Below, in pieces: positions 24,205-36,800 of a DNA stretch of 64,000 bases. The DNA is from Lucifuga dentata (lineage: Eukaryota; Chordata; Actinopteri; Ophidiiformes; Bythitidae), in the NCBI GenBank assembly GCA_014773175.1, contig VXCM01005036.1, positions 25,533 through 89,532 on the forward strand, read 5' to 3'. The notes beneath the pieces were generated by a model that did no database searches, was not told the origin of the DNA, and worked only from the letters and a program-made list of their open reading frames with translations. The translations under genes were made by a program, and so were the position numbers. How positions within the stretch are numbered: position 1 is the stretch's first letter; each line of letters begins with the position of its first letter.

Positions 24205-27200
24205 TAAAAGGATGTTTTTTTATTCTAAATACTCAGAAAACCAATACCAAACTGCTCAAAAAACGGCATGGCTGCAGTTAAATCCTGCTTCAGCTCCTTC
24301 ATATTAACCAACAACTCAAATGAATTTGCTCACCGTCTCCAGGTTCTGCTGCAGATTGTTCTCCAGCCGACTCTTCTGCTCGGTTACAGTCTGCAGAGAG
24401 CTTTGCAGCCGTGTCATCTGTGCACAAACAGAAATATGGGTCGATTAATGACANCAGTCTGCAGAGAGCTTTGCAGCCGTGTCATCTGTGCACAAACAGA
24501 AATATGGGTCGATTAATGACACGAAACCTCCAAATATTGACAGAATATTTAAAAAAAAACAGACATTCTTTGATTTGTGGAGCTGGAAATTAAACATGTA
24601 GCACCTTGTTATCTTACTAAATGACTGTATTAGTGTAAAGTGTGACCTGATAGGATTAATGTGGGAATAAAATGAGCAGCATGACGTAAAAACTCATGGA
24701 CACGGACCTCGGTTTGAAAGGTTTCCATCCTGTCCTGCAGCTCCGCTCTGAGCTGCTGCTTCTCCTGCCTCAGGACCTCCAGCTTCTCCTGCAGCTGGTC
24801 TCTCTCCTCGCTCAGAGAATTCACTTTGGACAGCAGTTTCTCTGTCTCCTCTGAGGACGTCTGGACGCTGGCTTCCTTTTCAGAGCGCAGACCGTCTCTC
24901 TCAGCTTCAACACACTGCAGTTTCTCTGTTAAAGTCCTCATCTGTGAGGAGGAGAACAGCGATTATCTCACTAAGACAAAAATATATTAAGAGATTGTTG
25001 TGATTTATACTGTATATATACTGTATATTAAAAAAAGTATTATAGTATGGATAGATATTATANNNNNNNNNNNNNNNNNNNNNNNNNNNNNNNNNNNNNN
25101 CTAAAAAAAAAAAAAAAAAAAGTTTAATACTTAATGAGTGAAATATACAAACAAAAAGTAGGAAAAGAACTCTGAGATTTCTTTTTGTGTGTAGAAATTG
25201 CACATCCAAAATATGAAATAAAACAAAAAAAAAAATTATTAAAAGGATGTTTTTTTATTCTAAATACTCAGAAAACCAATATCAAACTGCTCAGAAAACA
25301 GCATGGCTGCAGTTAAATCCTGCTTCAGCTCCTTCATATTAACCAACAACTCAAATGAATTTGCTCACTGTCTCCAGGTTCTGCTGCAGATTGTTCTCCA
25401 GCCGACTCTTCTGCTCGGTTACAGTCTGCAGAGAGCTTTGCAGCCGTGTCATCTGTGCACAAACAGAAATATGGGTCGATTAATGACGCGAAACCTCCAA
25501 ATATTTACTGGAAAAAAATGAGAAAACAGAACTGAAAATGAAATTTCAGAGCGCTCGTGGAACTTCATTGTCATCAAACCAACTGTTAATGTCAAGTCAT
25601 GTTTTAATTGCTGCGTGGAACTTACATAGACATTATGTCCTGGTAAAGATTTCAGTAAAACATGCAAAAAGGGAAAATATTAACCCCAAATAATCACAAT
25701 TATTGCCAAAATTAAAGATTTTTCCCCCGTCTCCATCAAAGTGGTTTAAATCAGCCTAGCATCAAAACATCCTGTCACAACTGCAATTACTGTGTGAAAT
25801 AAAAAAATAACAGCCAGATTTACAGACATGAAATAATGTGACGCAGACCTCGGTTTGAAGGGTTTCCATCCTGTCCTGCAGCTCCGCTCTGAGCTGCTGC
25901 TTCTCCTGCAGCTGGTCTCTCTCCTCGCTCAGAGAATTCACTTTGGACAGCAGTTTCTCTGTCTCCTCTGAGGACGTCCGGACGCTCGACGCATCGGAAC
26001 GCAGACCGTCCCTCTCGGCTTTCACGCACTCAAGATCTGAGGTCAACCGCTCAATCTGTGAGGATTAAAGAACAAAAACCTATTAACCACGTGAATAAGC
26101 CTAGACAACAAAGCTTCCACAAAAATAAACAACTGTTTGTTGAAGTCTAGATAACAATTTCAGATTTAAAGGGAGCGGTTTACTTTGACTTGTTTAAAAT
26201 CAGTTGACGTTTTAGGACTTTTCAAGCAGGTTCATTCTGCCTTTTTGTTTAAAAAAAGTAGCTTTGCCTGGTTTTGAAGCTCTCGTATCTGGACAGCCGT
26301 CTCTGCATCATTGCCACTGCTCGCCTGACTCTGCACCTCCTCCTTTTGATTCCTCAGGACGATGATCTCCTCTTTGAGAGCTTTGATCTTTTCCTGAGAG
26401 ATCCTGAGCTCCTCCTGGTTCTCGATCATCTAGAAAGTATTACACCGGGTGAGTATGTACGGGTACAAATTCATTATTTGTACCATATTCTTTCCTGTAC
26501 AAATTCAGTAGAAAAATACAACAACAGCAGGGTCAAACGCCATTAATGCCCATCTCACCAATTCCACGTTTTCCTGAAGATCAGTCTTCAGCTGGATCAC
26601 CTCCTGCTTAGACGTTTCCAGCTGCTCCTCAAGCTGCTGGATCTGCAGCACCATGAAACATTTCATTATATTACCCCATTACGCATTTTTACAATTATTA
26701 AAGTGTCACTGCAGGCATTCTGTCAGCCTAAGGAAATAGAAGATGCCTAAGGTTTATGTTTCCTGCATAAATGCCTGATGTTAGTTAATATCAACTTGAA
26801 ATGATAAAAGATGGTCTGACCTGCAGAAGCTGCTGAGCCTCTTGTTCTGCTTTCACTGAAAGCTGCTCAGAGTTGAGTTGCTGCACCTGAATAACAAACA
26901 CCAAACGATCCGCTCAACTGTCACACATTTAAAAAAAAAAAAAATTAAATTTATGTTGAGCTAAAAGCATAAACTGATGCCGGTTTGTACCGTTTCCATC
27001 CTGTCCTGCAGCTCCGCTCTGAGCTGCTGCTTCTCCTGCCTCAGGCCCTCCAGGATCTCCTGCAGCTGGTCTCTCTCCTCACTCAGAGAATTCACTTTGG
27101 ACAGCAGCGTCTCCGTCTCCTCGGTCTGAGCGCCAGCCGTCCTCTCAGACAGAAAACCGTCTCTTTCTGCTCGCACCAGCTGCAGCTCCTCAGCCAGAGT

Positions 27201-27796
27201 CTTCATCTATCATTATGAGGAAATTCGTTTTTAAGATTTGATTAATGAAACATGCTACATACGGTACCTATCTTATGTAAGCCTTTTAGAGAGAGCATCA
27301 GTGCTTACCTCAGGTGTTACATTTCATCTCACAATTTAACCTTAATTACAGCAAACATTTCCTGATGCAGCATGAAGTCTCACCTGGTTTTGTAGCTCCT
27401 CTACACACTTCTCCTTGTTACGATCATCCTGTTTGGACAATTGCGTCTCGAGCCGTTTGATCTGCTCCTTCTGCTCACGGTTCTTCTCCAGGGCCGACCT
27501 CAGCTCCTCCTGATTCTCAATCATCTGTTTGAAACAAGGAGAAGATAGGACAGGAAGACAAAAGAGTTCAGAAAGGCTCAAAACTGGGGAAGATGGACAG
27601 ATTAATTTTTATGTTTGGATTAGCTCACCATTTCCACGTTTTCCTGCAGGTCCAGCTTGAGTTGATCTCTCTCGGCAGTCAGAGCCGTCGCAGCAGAAAG
27701 AAGCTTTTCCATCTCCTCATGAGAGGTCTGATGGCCGGCCGACAGAGTGTCTCTCTCTGCTTTCACAGACTGAAGCTCTTCATTCAGCTGGTTTAG

Positions 27797-27827
<31 letters not shown>

Positions 27828-30800
27828 GTCATGAGGTGGTAAACTTTAGGAAGATGGTAATAAGCTCTGCATCCTGAGCTTTCAACAGAACTATGATTTT
27901 AGAAATTTTTATGACAGATTTGGATAAAACAATAATTTAACAAACATCTGGAAAAAAAAACTGTTTAATGAAGTTACGAAAAATATTTCTTAGGAGAGGG
28001 TGAAAGCTGCTTTTTTGCCAAAGTCTGGGAAAAAAAAAAACTTGACTAAAATTAAAAGATTTGCGCTATTAAAGGACCATACTCAATCATTTTACATGTT
28101 TGAGCCTAATATATTTAATTCTCATACATGTAACGCTGACAGTCGTTTCCCAAAGCATACTACTGGAACGGTGAATTAAAAATGTTTTTCCTACCTTCCA
28201 GACCTCCATTGGTTTCAGTTCATTCTCTATTAAAATCAACTTGTTGATACTGTAAACGTTCTTGGGATAGGTAATCCATCATCACCAACAAGACGTGTAT
28301 TCAGGTTTTTTTAGAAGTTATGTAATTTTAGTGTTTAAGCTCAATAAAAAGCGTGGAGTGAATGTATGCCTCCACCGGGGAATATAGTCCCAAAAGAAGA
28401 CCTGCGTTTATGGAAAAATTTAAAGGACCGTGACTTCATAAGGCTGTGTAACTATTAGCAGGAGAAACATGGATTTTTAAGGTGGGTGTATCGCTTGAAT
28501 ATTTGATTTAGCAAAACATCAGGAAAGCTGAAATACAGTTTTATCCTTTGGGAAATGATTGTCAGTAACGTAACATGTATGAAAATTGAATATATTAGGC
28601 TCAAACATGAAAAATGGGTGGTATGATCCTTTAAAAACATTTTTATATGTTTAGGTTTCCAACGCTGCTGTGTATGAACTCACCATCTGTGCGTTTTGCT
28701 GCAGGTGGATGCTGAGCTGGTTTCTCTCTGCAGTCAGAGAAGACAGCAGCGTTTCCTTCTCCTCAGACAGGAATTCGTTTCTCTCGGCTCGCAAACACCG
28801 AAGCTCTTCAGTCAGCTGGTCCATCTAGAAAAAAAAAATAACACACCGTTAAATTTCAGACAGGATGGTTAAATCCAGAGTCTGAAATATTCATGTTGGG
28901 AAAAGTAAAGAGAAAAGATGCAATGCAGTGATTCATACAACAGGAAGATGAGAATCCTGAGCACTAAGGAATCGTTAAAACACAGGTAAAAAACACGATC
29001 ATCATTAACGTCACACCTGTTCCTGCAGCTCTTTGCTGATCTCTTCCTCTGTGGTTCTGGAAACTTCACTGTCAGCGAGCTTCTCCTCCAAATCCTGCAT
29101 CAGCTTCTGCGTCTCGCTCAGTCTGTCTTCGAGCGACGCTCTTTGCCGCTCGCTCTCGTCCAGCTGAAACGAAAACGTAGCTTGGGTGAATTTTGATAAA
29201 TAATATAATAAAAGATTGTGTTCTGAATTTAGAAAGAAAAAAAAAATCACAGGCTCGTTTTAATTTCAGAGCTGAGAGAAGGGGACTTGATGATGATGAT
29301 GCTAATGACCAAATCCATATTAAACAGCTTACGCTCTGGCCCGACTCTTCCACGGAAGCTGTGAGATGACTCTTCTCAGCGTGGGAACGCTCCAGATCCG
29401 AGCGAAGAGAATCCAGCCGCTCCGTGGCCTCGACGCATCGCTGCCTCAGGTCCTTTTCCCTCAGCGCGGCGGCGTTTAGCTCCTCTTGGGTTTTGAGAAT
29501 CTCCTGCTGGGCGGCCTGCAGGGCGTCTCTGAGCTGCTGCGTTTCCTCCTGGACGTCAGTTTGTGTTGAGAGCAAAGCGTCTCTCTGGGTTTGAATGGCA
29601 CAAAGCTCCTCGGTCAACTCGTTCACCTGAGACAAAAACATACAACAATAGCAATAAATGCATGTAACATGAAGACAACTTCCTGCTAATTTGAGTAAAT
29701 ATTTGTCACTCGCCCTCACGTGAATGTTGCATGTTACTGGACACGTTTAACCATCTTAATGTAGTTTTCTGAAACGAAACACTCACTTGCTTCAGCAAGT
29801 TGTTCACCTTTTCCGGAAGGTTCTGGAGTGGCACCAGCTGAGCTCTGAGGATTTCCTCTGCATCCCGAGACTCCACCAGCTCCTTATTCAGCTTCGCCAC
29901 GCTTCTCTCCAGCTCCATGCTGTCCATCAGGTCTGAAGACAGAGAACATGCTTAGCTCACACAGCATAAAAATCCACTTCACTTTTTCTTTTTCCATCGT
30001 TACAGCATGAGCCATTCCGCATGCTCAGGAACCGGACAGTCGACCTGCTCTAATTTGAAACGACTGTAAACCTACGTTTTGGGACTCTGCCGTCCAGCAG
30101 AGACGTGAGCTTGGTGTTCTCATCAAAAGCGACGTTCAGCTCTTTCTGGAGATCGCTCTGCATCTTTTTGTAGCGCGACTTCTCCGCCTCGATTTGGCAG
30201 CGCAGGCTGTTAACCTCAGCCTCCATCTTCCCGTGGCTGGAGGTCAGGGACGCCTGGAAGGAGAACATCAACGGTCATCAGCTGTGTATGCATTACTTAC
30301 TTTAAATTAACAACAAGAATAAATGAGATACAGAAACTGATCATTACTGACATCCTGCAGCGTTCTGAGTATTCTTCATATTCTGCAGGAATATGTGTGC
30401 GTTTGTGTTTTTCTCGGCTTACATTCATTTCCTCCAGAGCGATGTTCTGGCTGCGCAGGAAGGCCCATTCCCTCTTGGTGTCTCGGCTGAGTCCCTCTGC
30501 ATCGTCCAGCGAGCGGCGAAGCGTCGCCACTTCCTGCACCAAGTCCTTACCGCTCTGGCCAAAGGAGGCGACAGAGTTAGTACTGTTTGACATTTCCTGC
30601 TTCTGTAAGGATGCATGACTGAAGACTGAGAAAAATAATCTGAAGTAAAGGTTGGAAGGAGAGATGGAAAATTAACAGTTTGATTGGACAAATGCGTCCA
30701 TTTTCCAAACAACATTTCCAGATGATCGTGATTGTCAAAGATTTCAGAGATGCAAACTAATTTGTTGAGAAAATATTTAAAACTCAGAAAAGCAATATTT

Positions 30801-33800
30801 CAGACATTTTAACAGTTTTACCTCAGGAAGTCTAGCTAACAAAGCAGCATCTTCTTATGTCTTTGCTTAAAGACTCATCATTTTTATAGACATACTTAAC
30901 GTTTTTATTTTGAGCCAAATTCAGTTACATACCATCTTCTGAAGTTCTTCTGCAAGGTCAGTTTTCTTCCTCAGCTCCTCTGACACCGTTCCCAGTTTTT
31001 TCTTCAGGAAACATAAATGTATAAACATGAGAGGAAACAAAATGGCCACAGTTTAAACTTAAACTTTATTAATCCTGAACCGGGAAATTAGTTTGTCACC
31101 TGTACGTAAAAACTTTACGTACAGGTGACAAACTAATTTCCCTGCTCAGCCGGGATTCATAAAGTTAAAGTTTAAGATTTTCTTTGTAATATTCACAGGC
31201 TTCCTGTACATTTTCCATTTGTCAACAATGAAACTTCTCATCAATTCAAGACACTAATTGAGTAATTGATTAATCCAAAGAAAAAAAACAAAAAAAACAA
31301 ACAAGATTAATCACAAATTGAAATAATCATTAAGTTGCAGCCTTTGCTTAAATTCAGTGTGTTTTATTTTATCTGACATACTTTTTTCTTCTCTGACAGC
31401 ACTTCAATTCATAAAATGTCATGGAACAAAACGATCAAACAGATTTATATTTTTCCAATTGTCTCAGCAGTCGTCTTACCTCGAGCTCCAGACATTTGAG
31501 CCGAGAGGATTCAGCGTCTTTCTTCAACGAAGCGATTTCATTTTGCATCTCGGTCTGCGTAAAAATACAGTGTGAACAAAATTATCATACAGAAAAATGA
31601 GCAGGAGAAACTTCTTGGTCCGAAAAAAATAATAAAGGATGTTAATTTTAACTAAAGGATTACTGTAATTAGCATCAGAAAACAAAGCATTACCTTACTC
31701 AACTCCTGCTCCAGAGCTGTGAACACATCCAGCTCCTTCTTTTCCTCCAGTTCCTTTGAAAGATCAGCCTTCTCTTTCTGCAGGCGTTCTGTCTGACTGA
31801 TGAAGGATTCCAGCTCCTTCTTCAGACTCTCTCGCTCAGCAGCAACCATTTCCTGCAGCGCAGAAGATTCAAACATCTAAGTATAGCACTGTACGTGATA
31901 TTCTGACCTGCATGAGCTTTTGGCAAAACCGAGTTTGTTGTAAAGTTCATTTTTACAATCAGCTCCTCCCTTCATAGTCTGGGAATTTTTCATTGAAAAT
32001 CCATAAAAGACGATGAAACGGAAATGAGCCGACACAGACTTCCATTTACCTTCTCTGATGCCAGAGTCACGCACAGCTGGATGGCCTCTTCAAGGTCTTT
32101 CCTCATCTGGGAAAACAAGGAATCGACTAAAATAAGCAAACCAGGTGTATGTACGTTATTCCTGCGTGTTATGACAGGAAAGGACGTTGTAAACAGAAAA
32201 ACAAGGCGTTTCAGTCGCGCCAAACCTTATCGTCTGCTGCAGTTTGTTCCTCCAGATATCTTTCAAGGTCTGCCACTCTGATCTCTAACATCTCCGTCTT
32301 CTCGGCGGCTTCCTGTTTCTGCTGAGCTTCGGTTTGGAGGTGGAGGACCAGCTCATTCGCCCTCTGTTCTGTCGTCTCCATTTGCTGCAGGGCCTCCTGT
32401 TTCTGCCGGGCCTCCGCTTTCAGCTGGAGCTCCAGCGCCGCTATTCTGCAGTCGAGTGTTTCCGCCTTCGCCACGGCCTCTTCTTTCTGTTGAATTTCCA
32501 TTTCCAGCTGCATTTCCAGGTTGGACACTTTACCTGAAAGCTCGTGCATCTGGTCTGGATATGGAAGATCTTTGGGGCTGAAAAATGAAGACAGACCATC
32601 AGACTTACAACTCGCTAGACCAGGGCTCCCCAACTAGTTTACCCCAAGGGCCAAATTATGTCAAGCATGCCATGCCAAGCCAAGCCAAGCCAAGCCAAGC
32701 CAAGCCAANGCCCCCCCCCCCATTTTGGTAATAACAACTGAAAGCAATTTTAAAACGTTACCCTTTACAACCGGAACGGCCCGGCACCGGGCCCAGCACT
32801 TCTGTTATAGTGTTTGTGGTGTTTTATAATCACCATTTCTTAATAAAATGGAGTTATATGAATATCTACGGAAAGCTTAGATTCTCCCGAACAAAATGAG
32901 CCTAAGCATGACATTTTATGACCACATGATCAGGAAATAAATGTAATTAAAGCACAAGATAGTCTCTGAGCCAAAACCTAGCTTCATCGCTTCTCGATGA
33001 TGTAACTTCCGAGGGCAGTCTAAATTTTAAAATCCCTCTCTGTGATTGGATAGTAGACTAGCAGAGGATTTGATTGATGGGTCAGTGGTCCTATCAGCTT
33101 TTACGTAGCCATGGCAACAGGCATGCGTTCCCCGTGCATAATATGTGCATAATATTCCACTGACAGACCAGAGACCGTGTGCTCGTCCCTATGTAGCGTT
33201 CATGATGTTTTATCAATAAAATGGAGATACATGAATATCTTCGGACAGCTTAGATTCTCCCGAACAAAATGAGGCCAAGCATGACATTTTATGGCCACGC
33301 AGTCCCGAGATAAGTGCGACTAAAGTACAAGATTTTTTTTTTTTTGAGAGGTCATCTGAGGGCCTGATAGATAGGACCCGCGGGCCACATTTGGCTCACG
33401 GGCCGCCAGTTGGGGATCCCTGCCCTAGACACATTAAAAGAGCAGTTTTTTTTTTTTTTTAAACATTACTTCACGTTACCGGCAAAGCGGCTGGATTGTT
33501 TAAGAAATGGTGCCCGGCTCCAAGAACACAATAAGAATGCAACCAAAGCTGTTGAATGTGTCGCCATAGCAACGTTCACCTGTCTCCAAAGCTGCGAACC
33601 GTCACAGAGGCCTGACTCATCTCCATGTCGTCCGACGGCTCATCAGGAATTTCCCACTGAGAGTCAAAGTCCTCATCGTCTGATGAAATACACACAAAAG
33701 CACACATCGACACACCGGACTAAATTATGATGTTTATAAAATTGGCGCTGTAACTTGAATTTGAATCCTTCGTACCTTCAGCCAATACCGTCATGGAGGA

Positions 33801-36800
33801 GCAATCAGGTTTCCTCCTCTGGGCGAAAGATTCGGCAAAACTGAGGTTTGACTGGAAATCATCGCAAGCAGACGCCTGGGCGAGCTTCAGCATCTTTCCT
33901 CCCCACGTCACTCTGCGTTTTGGCATCTGAAAGGCGACATAACAAAGTGAGTCATAATGACAAAATGAAGAAAAGGCTCCAACACGTAAGATTCCGGTTC
34001 CGTGCTGTACTTGCCCTGTGAACAGGAACCAGGTTTGAACTGGTGACCAGCAGCTTGGTCAGGTTTCTGATCCTGTCCTCTTGTTCTTTTTGTAGCTGAT
34101 CTTTTTCCTGTAACAGCTGAGAAAGAACCTCCTTTTCCGTCGCCGTCGTCTGTGTGACCGAGGAAACCTGCAGTGAGGCAGGAAACACGCAGTTTAAAGG
34201 ACACGGAATGATGGTGTGGTGAGGCGCAATGATATCATGGAGACAGGTGAAACGGGACATGACTGAGGAGGGAAATCGTGAATGGTGTGTCTTAGACTCG
34301 CCTCTTGCAGCCGTCGCTTCAGGTCCACGATTTCGTTGCGATACCTTTTGAGAAGCGCCCCATCATCGGAAACCTCTGTGACGTGAGGGTCATTCTTCAT
34401 TTTCTTCGCTGTGCTGGCAAACTGACAGAAAAAACAAAACTTTATGGACAGACTTATGACGGCAGCTTCTCCTGATCCAGTTTTCCCTCCATGCGATCTG
34501 TGCATTCCTGCTACAGATTCCACCAACCTGCAGAGTGCTGAGCGTTTCATCTGCTACGACAGGAGTGATTGTGCAGATGATCACCGTTTTGGCGTTTCCA
34601 CCCAGAGAGTTCTGCAGGATGCGGGTGAGCTTACTGTCTCTGTAGTTTGTGAAACCCCTGCATAGATAGTGACATTTTGCAAATGTAAAAAAGCTTTTTA
34701 ACTTGTTATTTTCTTCTTCCTTTCATCAAAAAAGGTTATTTAACTCACTTCTGGCCCTCATCAGTTAGCTTCTTGATCACTTGGCTGAGTGTAAACAGGC
34801 TACGGTTGATGTTGCAACCTTCCTTGAAACGTGCACCTAAGATAGCAAAACAGGTGGGTTAATTGCATGTAGCACGTGTAGCATGCGTTTTATGTTTTGT
34901 CAATAAAATAATATAGCTTTAGGTCTACTTTACCTTCAGCTCCTGTTTGGCTTGCTCTCTCAGATCCAGCAAGATCAACTAAATTCTAGAGAAAAAAAAA
35001 GAGAAAAAACAGTTTAAGATGAGCAAATCATCTGAAACAGGAACGATTAGAAACAGACAGGGAGGCGGCAGGATGTAAAGATAAATAGAAATAAAGTACA
35101 AAAGAAAGGTAGTCAGAAAAAAAAAGAGCGAGTTTACCAAATGAGATACAATAATGGCCCCGTCAGCATTTTCCCCTGATGCTGGATCACTCATTTCACG
35201 GCTTTCCAAGATCTGAGGGGAACAGAATAATTTGTCCAGATGTCCTCAAATTCAAAATTTATAAAGAATGGTGTGTGTGTGTGTGTCGCTTACCATTCGG
35301 AAAATAGTGTGAGAACGGCTGCTCCGCTGGTTCATTTTTGTCTTTCCATAACGGCGATTCTCTACAGAGGAAGGTTGTTGTGGGGAAACAGGCAAGTTGT
35401 TAAACTCAGTCTGCAGAGTAAACTGGTTAGAAATTCTACCTGATCGGCAGGAACGACTCGGATCTTACTTTCTCCTTTCCGAATCCAGGCTAGAGCNTCT
35501 ACCTGATCGGCAGGAACGACTCGGATCTTACTTTCTCCTTTCCGAATCCAGGCTAGAGCTTGTGCAGAACTAGTTACCAGTTCCTCAGTCAGGTCAGCAA
35601 CGAAGATGTTTTTCTGCACACAGAAGAGTTGCCAAAACTCAATTAAAAACTTGGAGGTGCATGTGGTTAGGATTTACGCAGTACGAGTGTCGCCGGCCTG
35701 AGGACACGAGACTCTCTGACTCTATCATCTTTTGATTCAACTCCAAGATATTTTTAGGACTTACATTGATGGTTTCACGGATTTCTAGAGGTTTTCTCTT
35801 CCAGCTGTCAACAAGCAGATCAGTCACGGTTTCATTGTAGATTTCCATGTAAGACACTCTGAGAAGGAACTCCTTCTTTGGACACTACAAGAAAAAAAAC
35901 ATAGAGAAGCCATTGGTTAAAATTAACAGCAAACTAAAATTTTTTTTTAGCAGATTTCAACTATTTGATACAATTCTCACTGTTTTAATTGTCTTGAAAA
36001 CATCTTCCACAGCCAGAGGTATCACTCCCGGAGTATGGTCACTCCCCATCATTGTGAAAGTTTTTCCTGATGATGTTTGCCCGTAAGCAAATATGGTTCC
36101 TGTGGACCAAATAAGAAACAGCAAATATATTCAATAAAACAATAAGCAGCTACACACTTAACTGACTGGGAAGGTAGTGGAACGGAACAAGGCTACACCA
36201 CAATCTCACGATAGTCAGTTTCCAATACATACCATTATATCCTTCAACAGTTGAAACGACTAACGGCTTCGCAAACGCCTGATAGAGTTGATTGGTCGTT
36301 TCATCGGAGGTGAATACTCGATCTGTGTACAACAGAGGATGAAAAGTACATAAGCTGCCATCATCTATTCTTTACTATATGTACTGACACACTGAGTTCT
36401 AAAGCACCAAAAATAAAACACAGTAAAAACAGAGTATGATTGCTGCTGGTCCTGTAAATTTTGCAAAACGTACCAAAACTGAAGCTCTTGGTGGAAGTGC
36501 TGTCATCAATTTGCTGGACGGACTTTTTATCTGCTTTCCAGTACAACTGGACAGGCATGTCCTCTGCAGCATTTTCTTCCCTGTAACAAGGACACGCATC
36601 CATAATAATCCAGAAAACATCAGCAAATACCAATCCTCAAGGAGACTTAAAAACTTGAGCAGCCATTTGAAGGAAAATATTTTCTTGATGCCTTCAAAGT
36701 TTAAAAGTTGAGTGACTTTCAATGAAGAATTAGGCATGTTTGAGCCCTACCGTAGCCGGTATGGTCCTTTAAAGTGTTAAAATGTTCTCCATCCGGTTTT

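Larger units (their letters stand above)
22992..27796 (-). other. cenpe: CENP-E amplified coiled-coil exon cassettes
   Basis: Exons 27629-27796, 27384-27524, 26991-27206, 26821-26886, 26559-26642, 26268-26429, 25849-26055, 25369-25452, 24708-24941, 24334-24417, 23939-24055, 23681-23784 (cut by N), 23371-23660, 22992-23060. All are phase 0 and of a few paralogous types: a long type (ERD followed by [20 protein letters not shown] and [13 protein letters not shown]) at 23371, 23681, 24708, 25849, 26991 and more diverged at 27629 and 28684; an MIENQEELR type at 26268 and 27384; a 28-residue [10 protein letters not shown] type at 24334 and 25369; and one [20 protein letters not shown] exon at 23939. 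The MIENQEELR core also occurs in human CENP-E. Exons 23371 and 24334 contain exact 67-bp repeats around Ns at 23452 and 24454. Exon 26268 ends at an apparent GC donor. The number of real exons depends on resolving the joins at 23680 and 25063-25100. Confidence 0.83.
28684..34167 (-). other. cenpe: CENP-E neck-proximal coiled-coil rod exons
   Basis: Exons 34015-34167, 33776-33926, 33580-33679, 32226-32577, 32050-32106, 31694-31876, 31480-31554, 30933-31001, 30423-30602, 30076-30253, 29787-29932, 29333-29626, 29017-29163, 28684-28824. The first aligns with the family segment [20 protein letters not shown] followed by LLVTSSNL. The next contains [14 protein letters not shown], like the human KRRVTW motif. 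Later landmarks are [18 protein letters not shown] and [20 protein letters not shown], both close to human CENP-E. The 352-bp exon at 32226 has three internal repeats of an AE(A/T)xQKQEA-type heptad pattern. Nearly all is E/K/Q/L-rich coiled coil. Most introns here are phase 0, which allows exon shuffling. Exon 34015-34167 ends at an apparent GC donor (GCAAGT). Small exons (57-100 bp) are called from frame and splice sites and could be off by a few bases. Confidence 0.87.

Noticed and set aside
23371..24521. Extra cenpe exon copies created at Ns 23452 and 24454
   Set aside because: The 67-bp units are exact and N-bounded, so they are treated as contig-overlap artefacts and not as real exon duplications. 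The 23681 and 24838 copies are kept because introns and exons differ slightly.
32650..32710. CCAAG pentamer run as a possible regulatory repeat
   Set aside because: It is inside the hAT element and ends in an N and a C-run, so it is a simple repeat of uncertain length.
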